64,000 bases of DNA from Callaeas wilsoni (GCA_013398955.1 VWPU01012708.1:183377-247376), one strand, 5' to 3'. Shown: positions 31,101 to 44,838, numbered from the stretch's first letter. The notes: generated from the letters alone by a model not told the origin. Made by a program: numbers and translations.

Positions 31101-33822
31101 TTAGACAAGGCAGTCACAAATTCCTTCCCTTTTTAGAGTGACTCTGTAGGAATTGGTAAAGGAAAAACCTGTGTCATAAACACAAACAGTCGCCGTTATT
31201 TGACAATATCGCTTAGGGCCCCCAGAGCCACACACGGAGTTATTGTATTTGTCATGGAGCAGAATCAGAGTGCTTTTATGAGCACAGTCAGTCGCTTTAG
31301 CTAAACAGGAGGTCAGCCACAGTACAGCTGGAACATGACAATACTGATCTGGGGATCAAGGCTACTCCCAGCTCTCAGTGCTGAGCTGAACGTTTTGATC
31401 TTATGAGCTCACAGCAGTTAATCCAAAGATTTCAGCACCAAAGTACAAATGCGCCCTTTGTTTCCTGCAGTCTGCAACACTGGAAATGCTTTCTGCATCT
31501 GCAATCATTTTAAGTCACAATTTGTGAAAAAATCCTTGTTCATGAAAAATTTAGCAACTCTAAAAGCATCCATATCCACTCCCAGATTGCATGTATTAGA
31601 CAAATATAAAAATTGCAGGGTAGAAAGAAAAACACTTGAACCACACTGTGAAACATGATGAAGATGTATCTTTCTGTGCTGGGCAGATCACCTCTGATCA
31701 AAACAAAACATAGCTGGGGAGAAACTCCATAAATGTAGATAATAGGAAATTCAGGTAAAGGATGGTCCTGAAAAATCTCGCATATACATTAGTGCTTCTT
31801 TAACAGCTGTCTGTGGTTTTCAAATAGTCCCATAAAATCTCGGTATTTACCATGCTGAACCAGAACAGTAGACTTTCCAGGTATCAAGATGTCAACAGCT
31901 ATTGGCATCAATGAATCAATATTAAATTTCTACTATACACAACTAAGATGTGATTTCCTATCGTTACTAATGGTGAGATTCATCTCACCACACTTCACTG
32001 ATTGAAAATCAGTGTCCAGTCCAAGCTTCCACTATGATTAGGAGTCAGATAAGTACCTCCAGAGGATGATCATTCTCCTCCCCTTACAAAGGTATTTGAA
32101 ATAGAATTCCATATATCACATTGGCTTTGCGTAGGTCTCTGGGTATCTAGTTACTTACACAATTTCAAGAATCTTTTTCTTAGGCAGAAATGATAAGATT
32201 ATTGGAAAGCATGTTCATATATTAGTAGGTTTGGGGTTTTTTGCCAAAAATTTCTGCCTAATCATTGTGTGGTAGAATTATATGTATTTTTATTTTACAT
32301 GTATCTTCTACAGTTTATATGAAATTTATCCAACTTCCTTAGAATCCAAGTGCTTTGCAAGATAATTTAAATTTGCATTCTGACCATCTAGAGTATCAGA
32401 TCACTCCCAGGTTTTCAGTTTTTTAGGTACTGATCCTTCTGAGCTGCTTGGCGTTTTTATCTCCTGGATTTCAATTTCAGTTGGAAACCATTACCAAAGA
32501 GATGTGTTTATTTACCCTACATGCAATCAGGCTGTAGTTCAGAACAGCTACCCTCTTTCAGTTTAAAGCCACCACACCTTGTGAAAAGTCCCTCTCCAGC
32601 CTCCTTGCAGCCAGCTGCTCTGTATCAATCCACTTTGCCTCAAACAGTGTCTCTGGTCTTGATGAATGTCATCGTAGCTTGTTGCATTACATTGGGAGAG
32701 CTCATTTGTCTTCATAAGTTACAGATGAAAGGATGTTACCTAATTTAGCTGGGCCCTTATCCAATGGCGGCCTTGAAGATCAATAGAGAAGTTTCAGAAT
32801 TGCATTAAATGGTGATTAGGATAGGACATATCTTGCAGAGTATAGAACGTACAGACTCTGGGGATTTTATGCTACTCAGTGGGTTAATGATGCATTGTGT
32901 CAACATGTGCTCTCTCTTACGAAATTTACACTAATTTTTTCAGATTAGTATTTTAATATTTTGTCCCACGCTAGGAATAAACATGTGCGTTCAACTGACT
33001 TTCACTATTTCATTCATCATTTAATATATCTCTTTCCTAATATTTCTTGCTCAGCTAAGTCCTGTGTTAATATATTTTTCTTCACTTGAGAATTTCTCCA
33101 TGCTGTTTTACCTTTTCTATTCCCCTGCTATTTTCAAATTATGCAGTCCACCTGTAAATCTACCTATAGATACTTCTCCTAATGCAGTTTAATATCCTGT
33201 CTGTATTGATGTTTTTTATAATGCAGACATTAAATTGATTTCTCCTCACTGACACATTTTTCTTTCTGACTGGTCATATCAACATAACACAGGTCTTCAT
33301 CTCCTCCTTTCATCATGCAGTACTCTCACCTTATCTACATTTCACCTGCCATCACGTGGCCTAATTTATCTGCTACAGATACAGAATGTCTGTTCATTAT
33401 GGTAGTAGGAGGTATGTATGAATTTAAGGCTACATATGATGGGCTTTTTGCCCTTCCTAATTTTTTCTAGCCATAGTGAAAAATAGTAAATTTACTTGGA
33501 AAAAAAAAAGGCAAGCTTGAAGGTAAGACCCTTATTGAGACTCAAGAGCTGACACCATTTTTTTAGCTTGGCAATGAACTTTATTTCGGCAATTTCATTA
33601 GGCATCTATATAGTATACAACTAAATTACATCCATCAGTGCTGTAAGACAAGAACGGAAAATAGAAGTGTATAATAAAAGCAATTATCCAGTGGGAATAG
33701 GGGTCACCGGTATTAGCAGAGCTATTCACAAAGAGCTATTAGTTTGGGAAACTACTGAGAGCTGAATCTCATTTCTTCAGTACTTATTACTTTCTATTAA
33801 CTGAAGAGGAATACACATTCCT
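28131..33822. other. Intergenic, no gene seen
   Basis: Mostly AT-rich unique-looking sequence with short random open frames. It contains the tandem duplication at 30,330-30,482. No splice-supported coding potential is seen on either strand. Confidence 0.6.
30330..30482 (+). repeat. Imperfect tandem duplication with an ambiguous base
   Basis: Copy 1 (30,330-30,393) and copy 2 (30,394-30,482) share CTCACTCATCCA, an AAATCT/GAATCT-GTAAAAAC core and the exact 20-base TTCAGAAAGTATTCCAAAGG. Copy 2 has about 25 extra bases. The single N of the window (30,394) sits at the junction. Confidence 0.8.
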
Positions 33823-33828
33823 GAAATT

Positions 33829-34300
33829 ACAATTACTAGCCCTTGTTCTCATGGGGGACTTTGAATTACCAGATGTCTGCTGGAAATAGAGTACAGCAGA
33901 GAAAAACAGTCTAGGAGGTTCTTGGAGAGTCTGGAGGGTGACTTCCAGACACAGCTGGTGAGGGAGCCAGCAAAGGAGAGCGACGCACTGAATCTGTTGT
34001 TTGTGGACAGAGAGGGACAGGTGGGTGATGTGATGGTCAGGGACAGTCTTGGGCACAGCTCTCAGAAAATCTTACTCATTCATGGAGAAGGAAGGGGGTC
34101 AGCAAGGCTGTGCCTTGGATATCCGTAGGGTAGACATTGCCCTCTTAAAGAGCCTGGTGGAGTGCCCGGGGAGAAAGTCCTGATAGATGAAGGAGTCCAG
34201 GAAGAGTGGACCTTCTTCAAGAGGGAAATCTTTAAGGCACAGGAGCAGGCTGACCTCTTGTGCCAGTTTGGTGGAGAAAGAGACTGAGCTAAGCCCATCA
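33829..34300 (+). mobile_element. CR1 LINE ORF2 endonuclease-region fragment
   Basis: The plus strand reads TCATGGGGGACTTTGAATTA with following codons for the 'GDF.LPDVCW' motif. A second frame continues FLESLEGDFQTQLVREPAK, LLFVDREGQVGDVMV and SLGHSSQ, which is the CR1 endonuclease pattern ('F....V.EPT......DL.F.NREG.V.DV.....LG.SD'). Frameshifts and stops show it is dead. The family's usual catalytic GH.D reads GHSSQ here. Confidence 0.85.
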
Positions 34301-37300
34301 TCCAGAGGGATGGTAATGCACTGGGGACCTGTCTGCATGACTTATTTCTCATTTGCCTTCCCTTGCAGGACTCTAGCACCGAGAACAACGGTGTACTGAG
34401 CCGCACACATCACGCAAGCTACTGTATTTATGGCAGTGCTCTGCTTTCCTCTCTTGCCAAAAGAGTGGTCAGATGTAGCGCAGCAATTTACACTGCTGAG
34501 TTCTACTATCCCAGTATTTTTACACTTTTGATCAAACTCTGAAAATAAATTCATCTGCCTTATGCCATTTTTCATTGAGGAAGTATAACAACATTTTAAT
34601 GCTGATTTTAAATTCCTTATATTTGAATTAGCTGCTTATATTTCACAGTGGCATGATTTAATTCAAATTTGGCTTTCAGCAACTACTGGAACATTTCCCC
34701 ACAAGTTGTTACCCACAGGGCTATAAGCCAGCTTACAAAGTTTTTCAAGTTTCTAGCCAAGGACATGATTCTTTTCGGTAATATCACGAGGGCAGCACTC
34801 CTCCATCCTCCTTTATAGCTTCAGGGTTCCAGCTAACCACAGTATTTAATACATCTCTTGCTACAACTTGCTGGAGATTGTGAAGCATTTCCTGGCAGTC
34901 ACCAAGTTGGGTTTTCACAGTCGTCAGTGACTTTTTATAATACTGAAGATGAAAAAGGTCCTGTGATCATCTAATCACACTTTCAGCAATAGAAATGCCT
35001 CGTGATTTATCAAGATCTAATTGCTTTTTTAATTCCAGCAGCTGGAGTTGTACTAAAACTTATCCTTTAGGTATCTTGATATAAAGATCTTCAGTTCTGA
35101 TGTACTTGTATTTTTTGATTGGTTCCAATTGCTGATTACCCTTCTCTTTATTCTCTGTACTGTCACAGATCAGCATCCATCATCTATGGATGAACTCACT
35201 GTGTCTCCAAATCCAGCATCTGTGGCTGAAAATAAAGATTCTCTCACATCTGCGGAAGTAATCAAGGACACCAGGAGAAGTTTTATTGACATTTTGATAG
35301 CAGACTGTTGTTCTGGCATTTAAAATACATTACTGGCATTCCAGAAGTCTCTGATTAGCCTCATCTTAGTTATATTCAGTCTCCATTTAGAGAAGCATAA
35401 AAATAATATATTAACATGTAGTTAAAATGTACAAACACGTATTCCGGAAATGAAGAACAGATAAAATCTTAAAGGAAAGAAATGTAAGGTCTTTGTTGTT
35501 TCTGAAGCATTTAAGTGCTGTGGATGGATGAAAGGTAAATTAATATAAATATGAATATAAAACAAAAAAGTAACAAGAATATCTGTATAAGTAACTTTTT
35601 TTCCCACTCTCACACTACCAAGATCACAACTGAAGTACTGTTCAGGCTGGTTTCAAGTGAGTATATTAGGGAAGTCTGCTAGAAGTTTTGGCACATAGTT
35701 CTTGAAGTATCTGAAGGAAGTCTTAAGATTGTGACACAACTAGAAAACATTTCACACATTGCTAGAAACAAAATGATTAGTGAATCAGTTTTTCTAGATT
35801 ACCATGTACTTTTTTTAACAATGAAAAAAATTAAGGATGGTAGTGTAGTCTGGACAAAACCTTGCTGCCCATTGACAATTCATCGCTGTTTGGGAATGAG
35901 CGCTTTACAGCAAAGGTTGTTAGTGCTGGAGGCAGTGGAGCATCCTGATCGAGGGCTCTGGCTGCTCCAGGGATGCCTGAGAGGCAGCAGGAGAAAGAAA
36001 AGAGGTTGAAAAAGGCATGGATAGACAGTTAGGTACTGATCTTGTATTATGCTGAGCCTATGCTTGTAGATCCTAAACAGATTTTAGCAAGACTCTAACT
36101 CAAGCAAATAATATGTAAAACAATAAAAAGGGTAAAATTGCAGAAATGCTGCCATGTTTAGCTAAAAAAGGGACCAAGGAATAGAACCTAGAGCTACAGT
36201 TTATCTTTTCTGTCAAAAATATGTAGGGGCTGTACACAGCCCTCTCTCTCATGATCGTGTGGCCTGCATTCAGACACAGAAGATTACATAAGCATTTAGT
36301 CTCTGAATAAGGGCAGTTTTCTATAGCTGCTCTGTGCCTTTGCTTGCTGTGAGTCATTTTTAGGAGGGGAGATCAAGCATATTGTTTGACAACAAGTTTC
36401 TGAAGGCAGCAGTTCTTTCATGTCAACTGTATCCTGCTAGATCAGTAGATCTGACTAACCCATCATGGTCATTTAGTAACAGTAAAGGTTTTTCAGTGAG
36501 TTAAAAAAATACAGGGCAACATCTTTCCCATCTAGATTCTAAGAGTGAGTCCTAGAATTGGCATTATTTCTTAAAAAACATGAGTTTGTATTTTAAAACT
36601 GAAGGAATAAACACAACCCATACTTCAAAAGGCTCTTTTGTAACTCCCTAGAAAGGGAATGTTACAAACAAAAGGCAAACAAAGAACCCTCAGATATCTC
36701 AACTTACTCTTCTACAAATGAGAAAAACAATTTCAGAAAGGCATGGACTTACATAAAACAAATTTAGAAGTCTCTCTTTACTTTTCCAGGCCATCCTGTC
36801 ATTACCTACACAGGAATCAGGAGCTGCAGCACACACTGAGCTTTCCCAAATATGAAAGCTCAGAGAACAATTATTCTTCCTTCTGTTTGTCCTTACTCTT
36901 TGTCTTTGTTACCTAATAAAACTGATTATTTAATTCTCAACATGACCATTTGAAAAGTGTCTTTGTTAGTCATGGCCCTCTTTGTTATCTAGGACCCTCT
37001 TATCTCTCTGGCCAACTCACTCCTTTTAGATCTCTATGAGTCACTATTTTAATTTACCTTTTTCAAGTTGACTTTCTTTCTGCCTAAGTTACTCTATATC
37101 TTGTTTCTTCTTTTTGATTTTTTCTTGTTGTAAGATTTAATATATCTGATTCACCATTCTATGTTCAGTTATCATCATTCTTTCTGATTGTCATTGTTTT
37201 GTCACTTTTCTTTTTCATTTGGTGATTTATTTTGTATCCTAAGGCTAGGATACAGAGAAATTTTCTTTTTTTAAAATTCATTCGTTTCCCATTTATTTTA

Positions 37301-40300
37301 AATCTTTTTTTCTCTTTCCTCTCCATGACTCAGCCTGTGTCTCCCATACTTTGTGCTTTTATTGTATTTGTAGCTATTTTTCGCTTTTTCAGCATCAGCT
37401 ACTGGAACTTTCAAAGGGCATGAATACATAGAGACAGCTTCTGTGTTGATTGAGATGATGTCAGCAAGATGTCAGCAATGCAGCCTCTGAAAGCACATTT
37501 CATTCCACGGACTTGCCAGCAATTAGGAATCACAAAACAAATACTTCTGTTGTATCTGGAAGATACAATGTATCTTACAATTGTAATGTGTGTCCTGCAA
37601 TTTGTTTCAACTGTATTCCACTTAGGTCCTGCAAGTATATGGAAAATTGTTGTAGCTGTTTCAAACAAATACACTGCGTGATCCTGCAACCAGTAATCAT
37701 GAAATCACCACTTTAAATTAATTAGTAAGTCAATATCCCTGCAGTTTGCAAAGAAATCCTTTTTACTTTCAGTTTTGGAAATATCTTTCATTCTTGAAGC
37801 AAATACAGGTTAATTTCACAGTACGGTGTTAGCATTGCAAAAGTAACTGCTGTGTGATTTTAGACTAATACTGCTTTAATCTCAAGGGTCAGAGAACCAG
37901 CAATATTAACTCCCCAGTGTTTCTCTCTATTGCAAGTATCATTTGATAAAGGATAGATGTCCTCTTTTTCTCTTCTACTCGACCTCTTTGATCTTAGTAG
38001 GGTTTCTTCCAGCTCTCACAATCCCATCCTACAGTATTTCTTCTCACCAAGTTCAGCTTTCTACCATCATGCTATAAGGCACTGTGTGTGTGAGACAAAC
38101 ATGTTTCATGGCAATTCAAGACTGAAGACTTAAGCCTTAGTGGTAGGAAATTAAAACAATATTCTGTCCCAGAATTTCAAGAAAGGATCACAGCCATTGG
38201 TCTGATTCATAAGATAACTGAGTGGTGCTTTCCAATCCAATTTCCTGTGTAATACTTTTACTACAGTTTATTCATCGATTGTTGCCTTTGGGGCCAGTAT
38301 TAGGTCCTGTAGTCTGATTTCTCTCATAGCACAGGCTATTAAACTTTACATGGTACTTTTGTAGAGGCCAGTAACTCCTAAAGACAATTTCTGTCATGAC
38401 TTCCAAGAGAGATCCTTGGTTTTATAAAATCCACTGATTTTATAATATTAACAGTGGAAACCCCAACCTTTTTGGACTTTTATTTTTGTTATCAGCCTTG
38501 CTGTTAAAAACTAACAAAACAAAATGTGTCAATTTATATTTTTAATATTTTCAGCCTTAATAACCAAGCCTAGGTTCTTGTTTTGCTTGGTTCCACTGAG
38601 AAGCCTTTATTACTTATTACATTTTTCCCTTAAAAGTGCTTATATCCTCTTATAAAGCTACCTTCTATTTGATAAGTTAAAGAATTCCAACTTTTTCAGC
38701 ATTTCAGGATGCATTGGACTATTGGGTGGGCAGTTTCTGATGAACATCATTTAGTTTAACACTGTCCAGAAGTTAACAATCAGGTTGTAAAACTCTGCCA
38801 GGTGTTGTGTGTCTTCATTCACTGCTCAGCTCAGTGGTTTAGTACACACGGGCCTCTGGACATGCTCTTCATGTCCTTTGTGTTGCTGTAAGGTAAGACA
38901 ACCTCTGATTGTCTCCAGGCAAACACAGAGGTGTCACAGAGGTTAGTTTGTTCCTGAGAAGTGTGAGAGTAGCAAAGGAAAATATCTAGCCTTCATCTTA
39001 TATAGGTCAAGAATATGTAATATACATAAATATATAAATATATATAAAATATATATGTGCAGATATATAGATATATATAGATATATAGATATAAAAATCT
39101 CATGTGAGAGCACCATTATAAAATCTTGTTTAAGAGTTTATAGGAATATGTAGAGCACTCTTTTGAGGGTACCAAAAAACTGACAGAACTACAGTGTTGA
39201 ACGAGTGGTCTTCAGGGGCCTTGATGCAACAAAAATGTCTGCTGCATTAAAACATTTCCCTTAACCTTGGAGTAATTGTTGTCATTCTTCTCTGTCCCCC
39301 TCTGTTCTTTCAACCGTATTTTTAAAGTGTTGGTGCCACAGCTGCATACCTGAGGAGTTTTATGTAGAGAGGTGAAATCACATCCATATTCCCTGCTTAC
39401 AGTTCTGGGGTTTATGCACCATAAACCCTTTATTATAGCACAGTGCACTGGGAGACCACTAAACCTCTCACTGTTTCCCAGGAGACAGACTGTGTCTTCC
39501 TCAAGGAATAAGATCTTATTCCTTGCCCATATCTCCTCCCAGCAGTTCATGTTAAAGTAAAATGTGTTTCATGGAGCTCAACTTTCTCCTTTGTAACCCA
39601 GAACACTCTGGGTGACTTGTTTTTCACATCCATCACCACCTTGGACCATTCACAAGGGCTAACACCACTGATTTTATTTTTCACTTATTTCTGCTAATCG
39701 ACTGAAAATTATGAAGAATACAGAGCTGATGAAAATGAACCTAATTTAGAACTAGGAGTAATCACTAGAGAACCTTCCTAAAAATGTCATAATCAGTAAT
39801 AGCTCCCTGCTGACAAGTACTCTTTCATTCCTGTGAACCAGTTCTTAATCCATTTAAGATGTACTTTATTGATACTGCATAGACCTAATTTTCTTATCAA
39901 CATGTCATTTGTAGTAAATCAAATGCTTTACAGAAGTCCATTATGTACTTACTTCTATCAGTTATAATTGTAAGACAGAAATCAAATATATTTGACAAAG
40001 CCTGTTTTTCATACATTTACAAAGCTTAATTATAAACCCTTCTCTCTTAACTTTTTACCAACAGAATCTTTATAATTTTTCCACTATTTTTTCAGGAGCT
40101 GATGTTCTCTGGCAAGCCTCCTGTTACCTTCTCATCCCCTTGAACATTTTGAATACTCATAAAATATGGGTATGGTTTTGATCTTCAGAATCACCCACAT
40201 GCAAATACTTATTCAAAACTGACATTTTCAGGAGGCAATCCGAAAACTCATTGCTTTTAGGAGTCCTGGTGTCAGGATTGCCAATGTGAAATATTCTTCT

Positions 40301-40441
40301 GCTCACACGTTCATTTAACATCCACATTTGCTACTAATAGGGTGATTCATCTCACCTAAATGTATCTAAAATTAGCTGAGTTACCTGGGATTCCCACAAC
40401 AGAGAAAGAAAAATAAGATCCCCATAGAGCCATTTGATTCC
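34301..40441. other. Intergenic, no gene seen
   Basis: AT-rich sequence without recognisable exons. It contains an AT-dinucleotide-rich microsatellite (39,003-39,096). The 64-codon frame at 35,129-35,323 resembles nothing I know. Confidence 0.6.
39003..39096. repeat. (TA)n/(GATA)n-like microsatellite
   Basis: Interrupted ATATAT runs grading into ATATAGAT units. Confidence 0.85.
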
Positions 40442-40654
40442 AATTATTCTAAAGAGAATTGAATAAATTTAAACATGTATCAGTTACATTGCTGTAAGTA
40501 CACAGATATTAATAGCACTAGGCTCAAATACACTCTTATATTCTTGCATACAGTTCCACATAAAGGGAATTTTCAGGAACTCTAAAATGGGAATGTGTTT
40601 GTGACCAAACACTGTTTATGCCTTTAGGGACTATTATCTTGATGCCTGCTAAAG
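40442..40654 (+). repeat. Unidentified dispersed repeat, copy 1
   Basis: Aligns with 44,206-44,536 in the same orientation. Shared blocks include ATTGCTGTAAG.ACAC.GATA, then TTTTCAGGAA..CTAAAA, then ACTATTATCTTGA..GCTGCT-like ends. It lacks about 110 bases present in the other copy. Family unknown; an old transposable element or LTR is possible. Confidence 0.65.
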
Positions 40655-42021
40655 AAAAACAGACAGTGGGGTTCTAATCAAAAGACAAAGAATGCTTTCC
40701 ATGGGCAATTAGGAAATGCAAAACATATTTCTGAAGGCATGGATATTAATGAGAACCAAGTTAAGGGTATCCAAAGAGCTTATTGGATGAACAGTTTGGG
40801 CATTGCAGTGTTTAGGAAGCAAGCAGAGAACAGGATGCAAGCCCAAGAGCAGTTTGGAATGTGATACAATCACAGAAGGATTAAGGATAGCAGCTATGTT
40901 AAGGATTTCCAGGAAAAGGACAATATGGAACATGGTGAACACTTCTCAGAAAAGGGAGTGAGTTAAGCCAAAAATTCTGTGAGAACCAGGCTGCTGTTTG
41001 GATTATACTGTGAAATAAAACGGGATATCAAAAATAGTTCATCTAAAAAGAACAACAAAAAAATAAATTAACTTTAATAGCTGACATGGTGCAAATCATG
41101 GTCAAAGCAGAACCAGATGGCACTGAGTTTGGAGCAATAGCAAAGGAATTAAGGATCTTAGTAGGAAGACTAATGTGGTGTTACATGTGCCCACACCTGT
41201 GATGACTGACCATCTGGGTCTTGCCTTTAACATTCAAAATTAATTGGATTTTGTATGATACCTTTGTTACTATTAGCACAGTTATGCCACTTCTTTTAGC
41301 TTTAAAACACTTAAAGACATTTCCACAGTTACCTTGATTGGAAATGACATAAACAAAAATATATCAGTGTGATAAAATTTCGTTCTTCGAACTCCGAAAC
41401 AAACCATTTAGGGTTTGTTAGTTAGGTTGAAATTTTTCAAGGTTTCAGCTCAGACTGCCATTCAACAAACCATTCTCCTTACAGTTAACAGTATTGTGCT
41501 GTTTACAGTTCCCTTCAAATCAAAGTCTCAAGAAACATATACCAACCAAACTACAATGGCTGCTCTTCTGGCCATGAGTCCAGAGACGGCTCTTCATCCC
41601 AATCTTTATCACTGCCTTTTACTAATTCTCTAAATTTCCTTGCTTGTCCTGCAGGAATATTTCACTTGTCCAAAACTTTGAGATTGTCCTGCTGTGTGAG
41701 ATTTATTTTTGCTTGATTCATAAGATTGTGCACAACTCTTTTGTTATTTGCTCTTGGCACGGCTTCTTTGGGATTTCTGCATTGATAAAATGTCACACTA
41801 TATAATTGCATCACAGCTAACTGTGTGACAGCTTCCATCCACTTTGTAAGCGGGTGAAAAACAACTAAACAGTGCTGGTTTCCATAAGTGGGGATCCGCA
41901 GGGGTCCTACGGAAACAGTCTCTACCCTGGCCCAAAACCCTCCCTCACACTGCAGCTGGATTTGGGGTATTAGAGTATTTACAATTCTGCCAGCCAGCCG
42001 TGTACCCACTGCTCTGCACCA
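40655..42021. other. Unassigned sequence between repeat copy 1 and a CR1
   Basis: AT-rich. A 122-codon minus-strand frame at 41,662-42,030 overlaps the CR1 edge. I cannot assign it to any family, and it is most likely chance or a decayed element. Confidence 0.5.
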
Positions 42022-42173
42022 CAGAATCACAGAATCACAGCATCACAGAATCACAGAATCACAGATCTGTTAGGGCTGGAGGGAACCTCTGGGGATCACC
42101 CAGTCCAACCTCACTGCCAAGGCTGGGTCACCTGGAGCAGGTGGCACGGGAACATGTCCAGGAGGGGTTGGAA
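42022..42173 (-). mobile_element. CR1 LINE 3' end (left part, interrupted)
   Basis: The plus strand shows AGAATCACAGCATCACAGAA repeats, the expanded 3' microsatellite of CR1, then GGGAACCTCTGGGGATCACC and CACCTGGAGCAGGTGGCAC. The element is cut at GGTTGGAA by the LTR at 42,174 and resumes at 42,516. Confidence 0.9.
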
Positions 42174-42515
42174 TGTGGGTTTCCAAGCAGGGGTTCAGAG
42201 ATGCAGCGAGGTAGGAGTCTAGAGGGAGGAATGAACTATTTATTAAATTTACAATACCATTTATATATTCTAGTTCTATAAAGCAATTGAACAGTGTTCA
42301 CACTTCTCCTAGGGTGATTGGTCAAAGTCTCAGACACTCACTTAGAAATGTTTTTTCCTAATATAATGTACACAAGGTCAGAAGATACCAGATATGAATG
42401 CTATTTACAAAAACCCTATCTATTGTTTACATAGCTTACACAGCAAAGGAAAAGTTCTTACAGAATGAATGCAAGAAGAGAAAATTTCCCTGCTAACAGC
42501 ATTTCAGTATCCACA
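42174..42515 (-). mobile_element. Solo LTR of an avian endogenous retrovirus, nested in CR1
   Basis: A 342-base insert whose ends are TGTGGGTTTCC...ATCCACA on the plus strand (TG...CA ends with a 5-base inverted TGTGG/CCACA). On the minus strand it carries TATATAAA near 42,267-42,260 and AATAAA at 42,244-42,239, the compact promoter/poly-A layout of avian retroviral LTRs. It is flanked by direct copies of GTTGGAA (42,167-42,173 and 42,516-42,522), which equal the CR1 sequence at the break. No internal retroviral region is attached. Confidence 0.75.
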
Positions 42516-42575
42516 GTTGGAATGTCTGTAGAGAGAGGGACTCCACAACCTCCCTGGGCAGCCTGTAATCCTTCC
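42516..42575 (-). mobile_element. CR1 LINE (right part, after the LTR)
   Basis: Continues exactly where the left part stops: GTTGGAATGTCTGTAGAGAG followed by ACTCCACAACCTCCCTGGGC and AGCCTGT. It fades out near 42,575. Confidence 0.85.
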
Positions 42576-44205
42576 TGTGATCAGCCAGCACCACTCAGTA
42601 CTAACTCTATCTAATGTTTAGCTTTCCCAGAATAAATTTCTTCATGAAAGGTCAGGTCAGACTTCTCTGCACCAATGCTGGACCTGCCCATGCTCACAGA
42701 CTGTCTCCATCTGATCGCCTTGTTTCCTTTTATTGGGCAAATGCCAACTACTGTTGGAATCAAACTACCCAGAAGCCCAACTTTCCAAAGGCAATATGGA
42801 AAGTCAGAAGGTCTTTTAAATCTGGGATAGAGTTACATATGGTTTAAATTAACTCAAGTAACCGTTCCATTAAACTTCCTAATTATTCAACTGGAATGTA
42901 TGCTGAGCGAAGCCTGTTTGAGCAATGGATTGAGAAATATTTGAAAGTGAAAGGGAGATGTAGCATTCTAAGTACTTTATTAGGAAATTTAGGTGTAGTG
43001 AATGGAACACTGACTACTCTAGACCTTGAATCCATTTGAGATGAATTATCACTGATGGGCAATGATGTGATTAAGGCCTTCCTACAGAGAAATTAAAGAC
43101 TACAGTTTTCAGTACATAACCAAGGTGGATTATTGCTCCTTGAAAAACCTGTGTTCTCATTAGCTTCGAATGCTAGAATAAGTGCAGATTAATCTGATTG
43201 CAATATTATCAGGTCCATGTGGTTTGCTGATATTAAAATACTATATCATTGCATTAATAGAAGGAAAGTTTACCTAATTATGTGTAGAAAGTTTCATCAT
43301 CTTAACCATATGTTAGAACACTAACTAATAAAGCAGTAGCTCTATTTAGTTACTATATGGAGCTGTATCACAGACCTATGACAGGACCACACACAAACTG
43401 ATGACCCTTGAACTAGTAAAATCCATCCCTAATGGAAACCCAGCATTCCTCCAGAAGCTGCCTATGTAGTTTCAGGAGGTTATTAGGATGCATTTTTACT
43501 GTAGAGTAATGGAAGGAAATACTCACCATAAAGAATTATTCTGATCCAAAACTCAACTGGTAGGGTCCAAAACTAAAATCATTTACCATGGTGTATTCAG
43601 AGTAAGACTGCATTTTAAAATTGAAACCAACATTTTGCAATTATATTGTGGTCATTACTTACCAGGTTTTAGATGTACAACCAAACATCATTCTCCAATG
43701 AGAATGACTGAAAACAACTCCTCCCTAGTGCATTAAAAGCACTGTTGTAACAGGAAAAACAGGAGCTGAATATGGAAGAGGGGGTTTTTATTATGAATCC
43801 ATAGTAAACCAATCAGTGACACTGTCTCAACAAACCAAGGAGAAAACTGAATATAATCAGCAAGAAATTACAATATGGGCATCAGAGAATAAGACAGTAT
43901 TTACTAAGCCTCAGTGGGACTGGCGGTTCTACAGTCCTACAACATCTAGTTTGTTAGGTGTACTGTTGCACCCAGTGTTGAACTGTTAGCAATGCAGGTT
44001 ATGGTATTAAGTGCTACAGTGGTAATTCATTACATGTGTTTTCTCAAGGTTATTTTCAAAAAAAGCACTGAAAAATCAATACATTATGAAGCAACCCCCA
44101 AATGTTTCCTGAGAAGGCTGGTGATTATGGGCAGACTGGAGACTGAATGGTCTGACCAGCTACACTTCTCGAGAAATTGTGATTTGAACAGGTCGTCATG
44201 AAGGA
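42576..44205. other. Unassigned sequence between CR1/LTR and repeat copy 2
   Basis: AT-rich, with no intact frame longer than about 80 codons and no splice-supported exon. It may belong to the same old element as the two direct copies that bracket 40.4-44.5 kb, but I cannot show that. Confidence 0.5.
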
Positions 44206-44536
44206 GAGAATTATTGTAGTCTAAAGAGAAGCAAAAAAATTAGAGCACATTCCAGTAGCATTGCTGTAAGCACACGGATATTAATAACACATGGGTGACA
44301 AAGCATTATAAGCATGTATGCCTATATTTTGAGAAAAGTGCTGTGCAAAAGGAGTTTTCAGGAATCCTAAAACAAGAGCGTGTACATGACCGAGTCACTG
44401 ACCCTGGAATAAGTGCTGAGGCTGCCACAAAGCCACACCTGGAAAACTGCCAGAATATTTTAAAGAATGATAAGCTCTGCCTGAACAGACAATGGTTATG
44501 CTGTCACACACTATTATCTTGACAGCTGCTAAAAAA
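44206..44536 (+). repeat. Unidentified dispersed repeat, copy 2
   Basis: Longer partner of the copy at 40,442-40,654. It carries an additional internal block of about 110 bases (around 44,397-44,506). Divergence between the copies is high, so the duplication is old. Confidence 0.65.
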
Positions 44537-44838
44537 AGGGCACCTTCAGTGCAAGACCAAATCATTCCTTCTGTAGATGGGGAGCATGAATTTAGCCATG
44601 AGCAGAACCCATTGAAGCTGTCCCTAACCAGCTGCTCGGGTGGAGCTGTCAAAGATGGTGTCCACTGGTGTGGCATCAAGGGCTACCAGCTGTGTGTGCA
44701 ATTTTATTGTCATTACAGGGTAACTTCACTACACACCTGGCCTGGTTCCTCATCTGAACCTGGTGGTCATTTGGATGCTGCAGTTCCCTGCATAGAGTGG
44801 GATAAACTCCCTTCTGGAGTACCTGCCCTTGACTGGAG

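Noticed and set aside
35129..35323. 64-codon plus-strand frame starting with a hydrophobic stretch like a signal peptide
   Set aside because: Too short, no splice context and no family resemblance.
41662..42030. 122-codon minus-strand frame with a phrase loosely resembling a retroviral integrase
   Set aside because: The resemblance is a few residues only, the frame overlaps a CR1 tail, and no neighbouring retroviral domain is seen.
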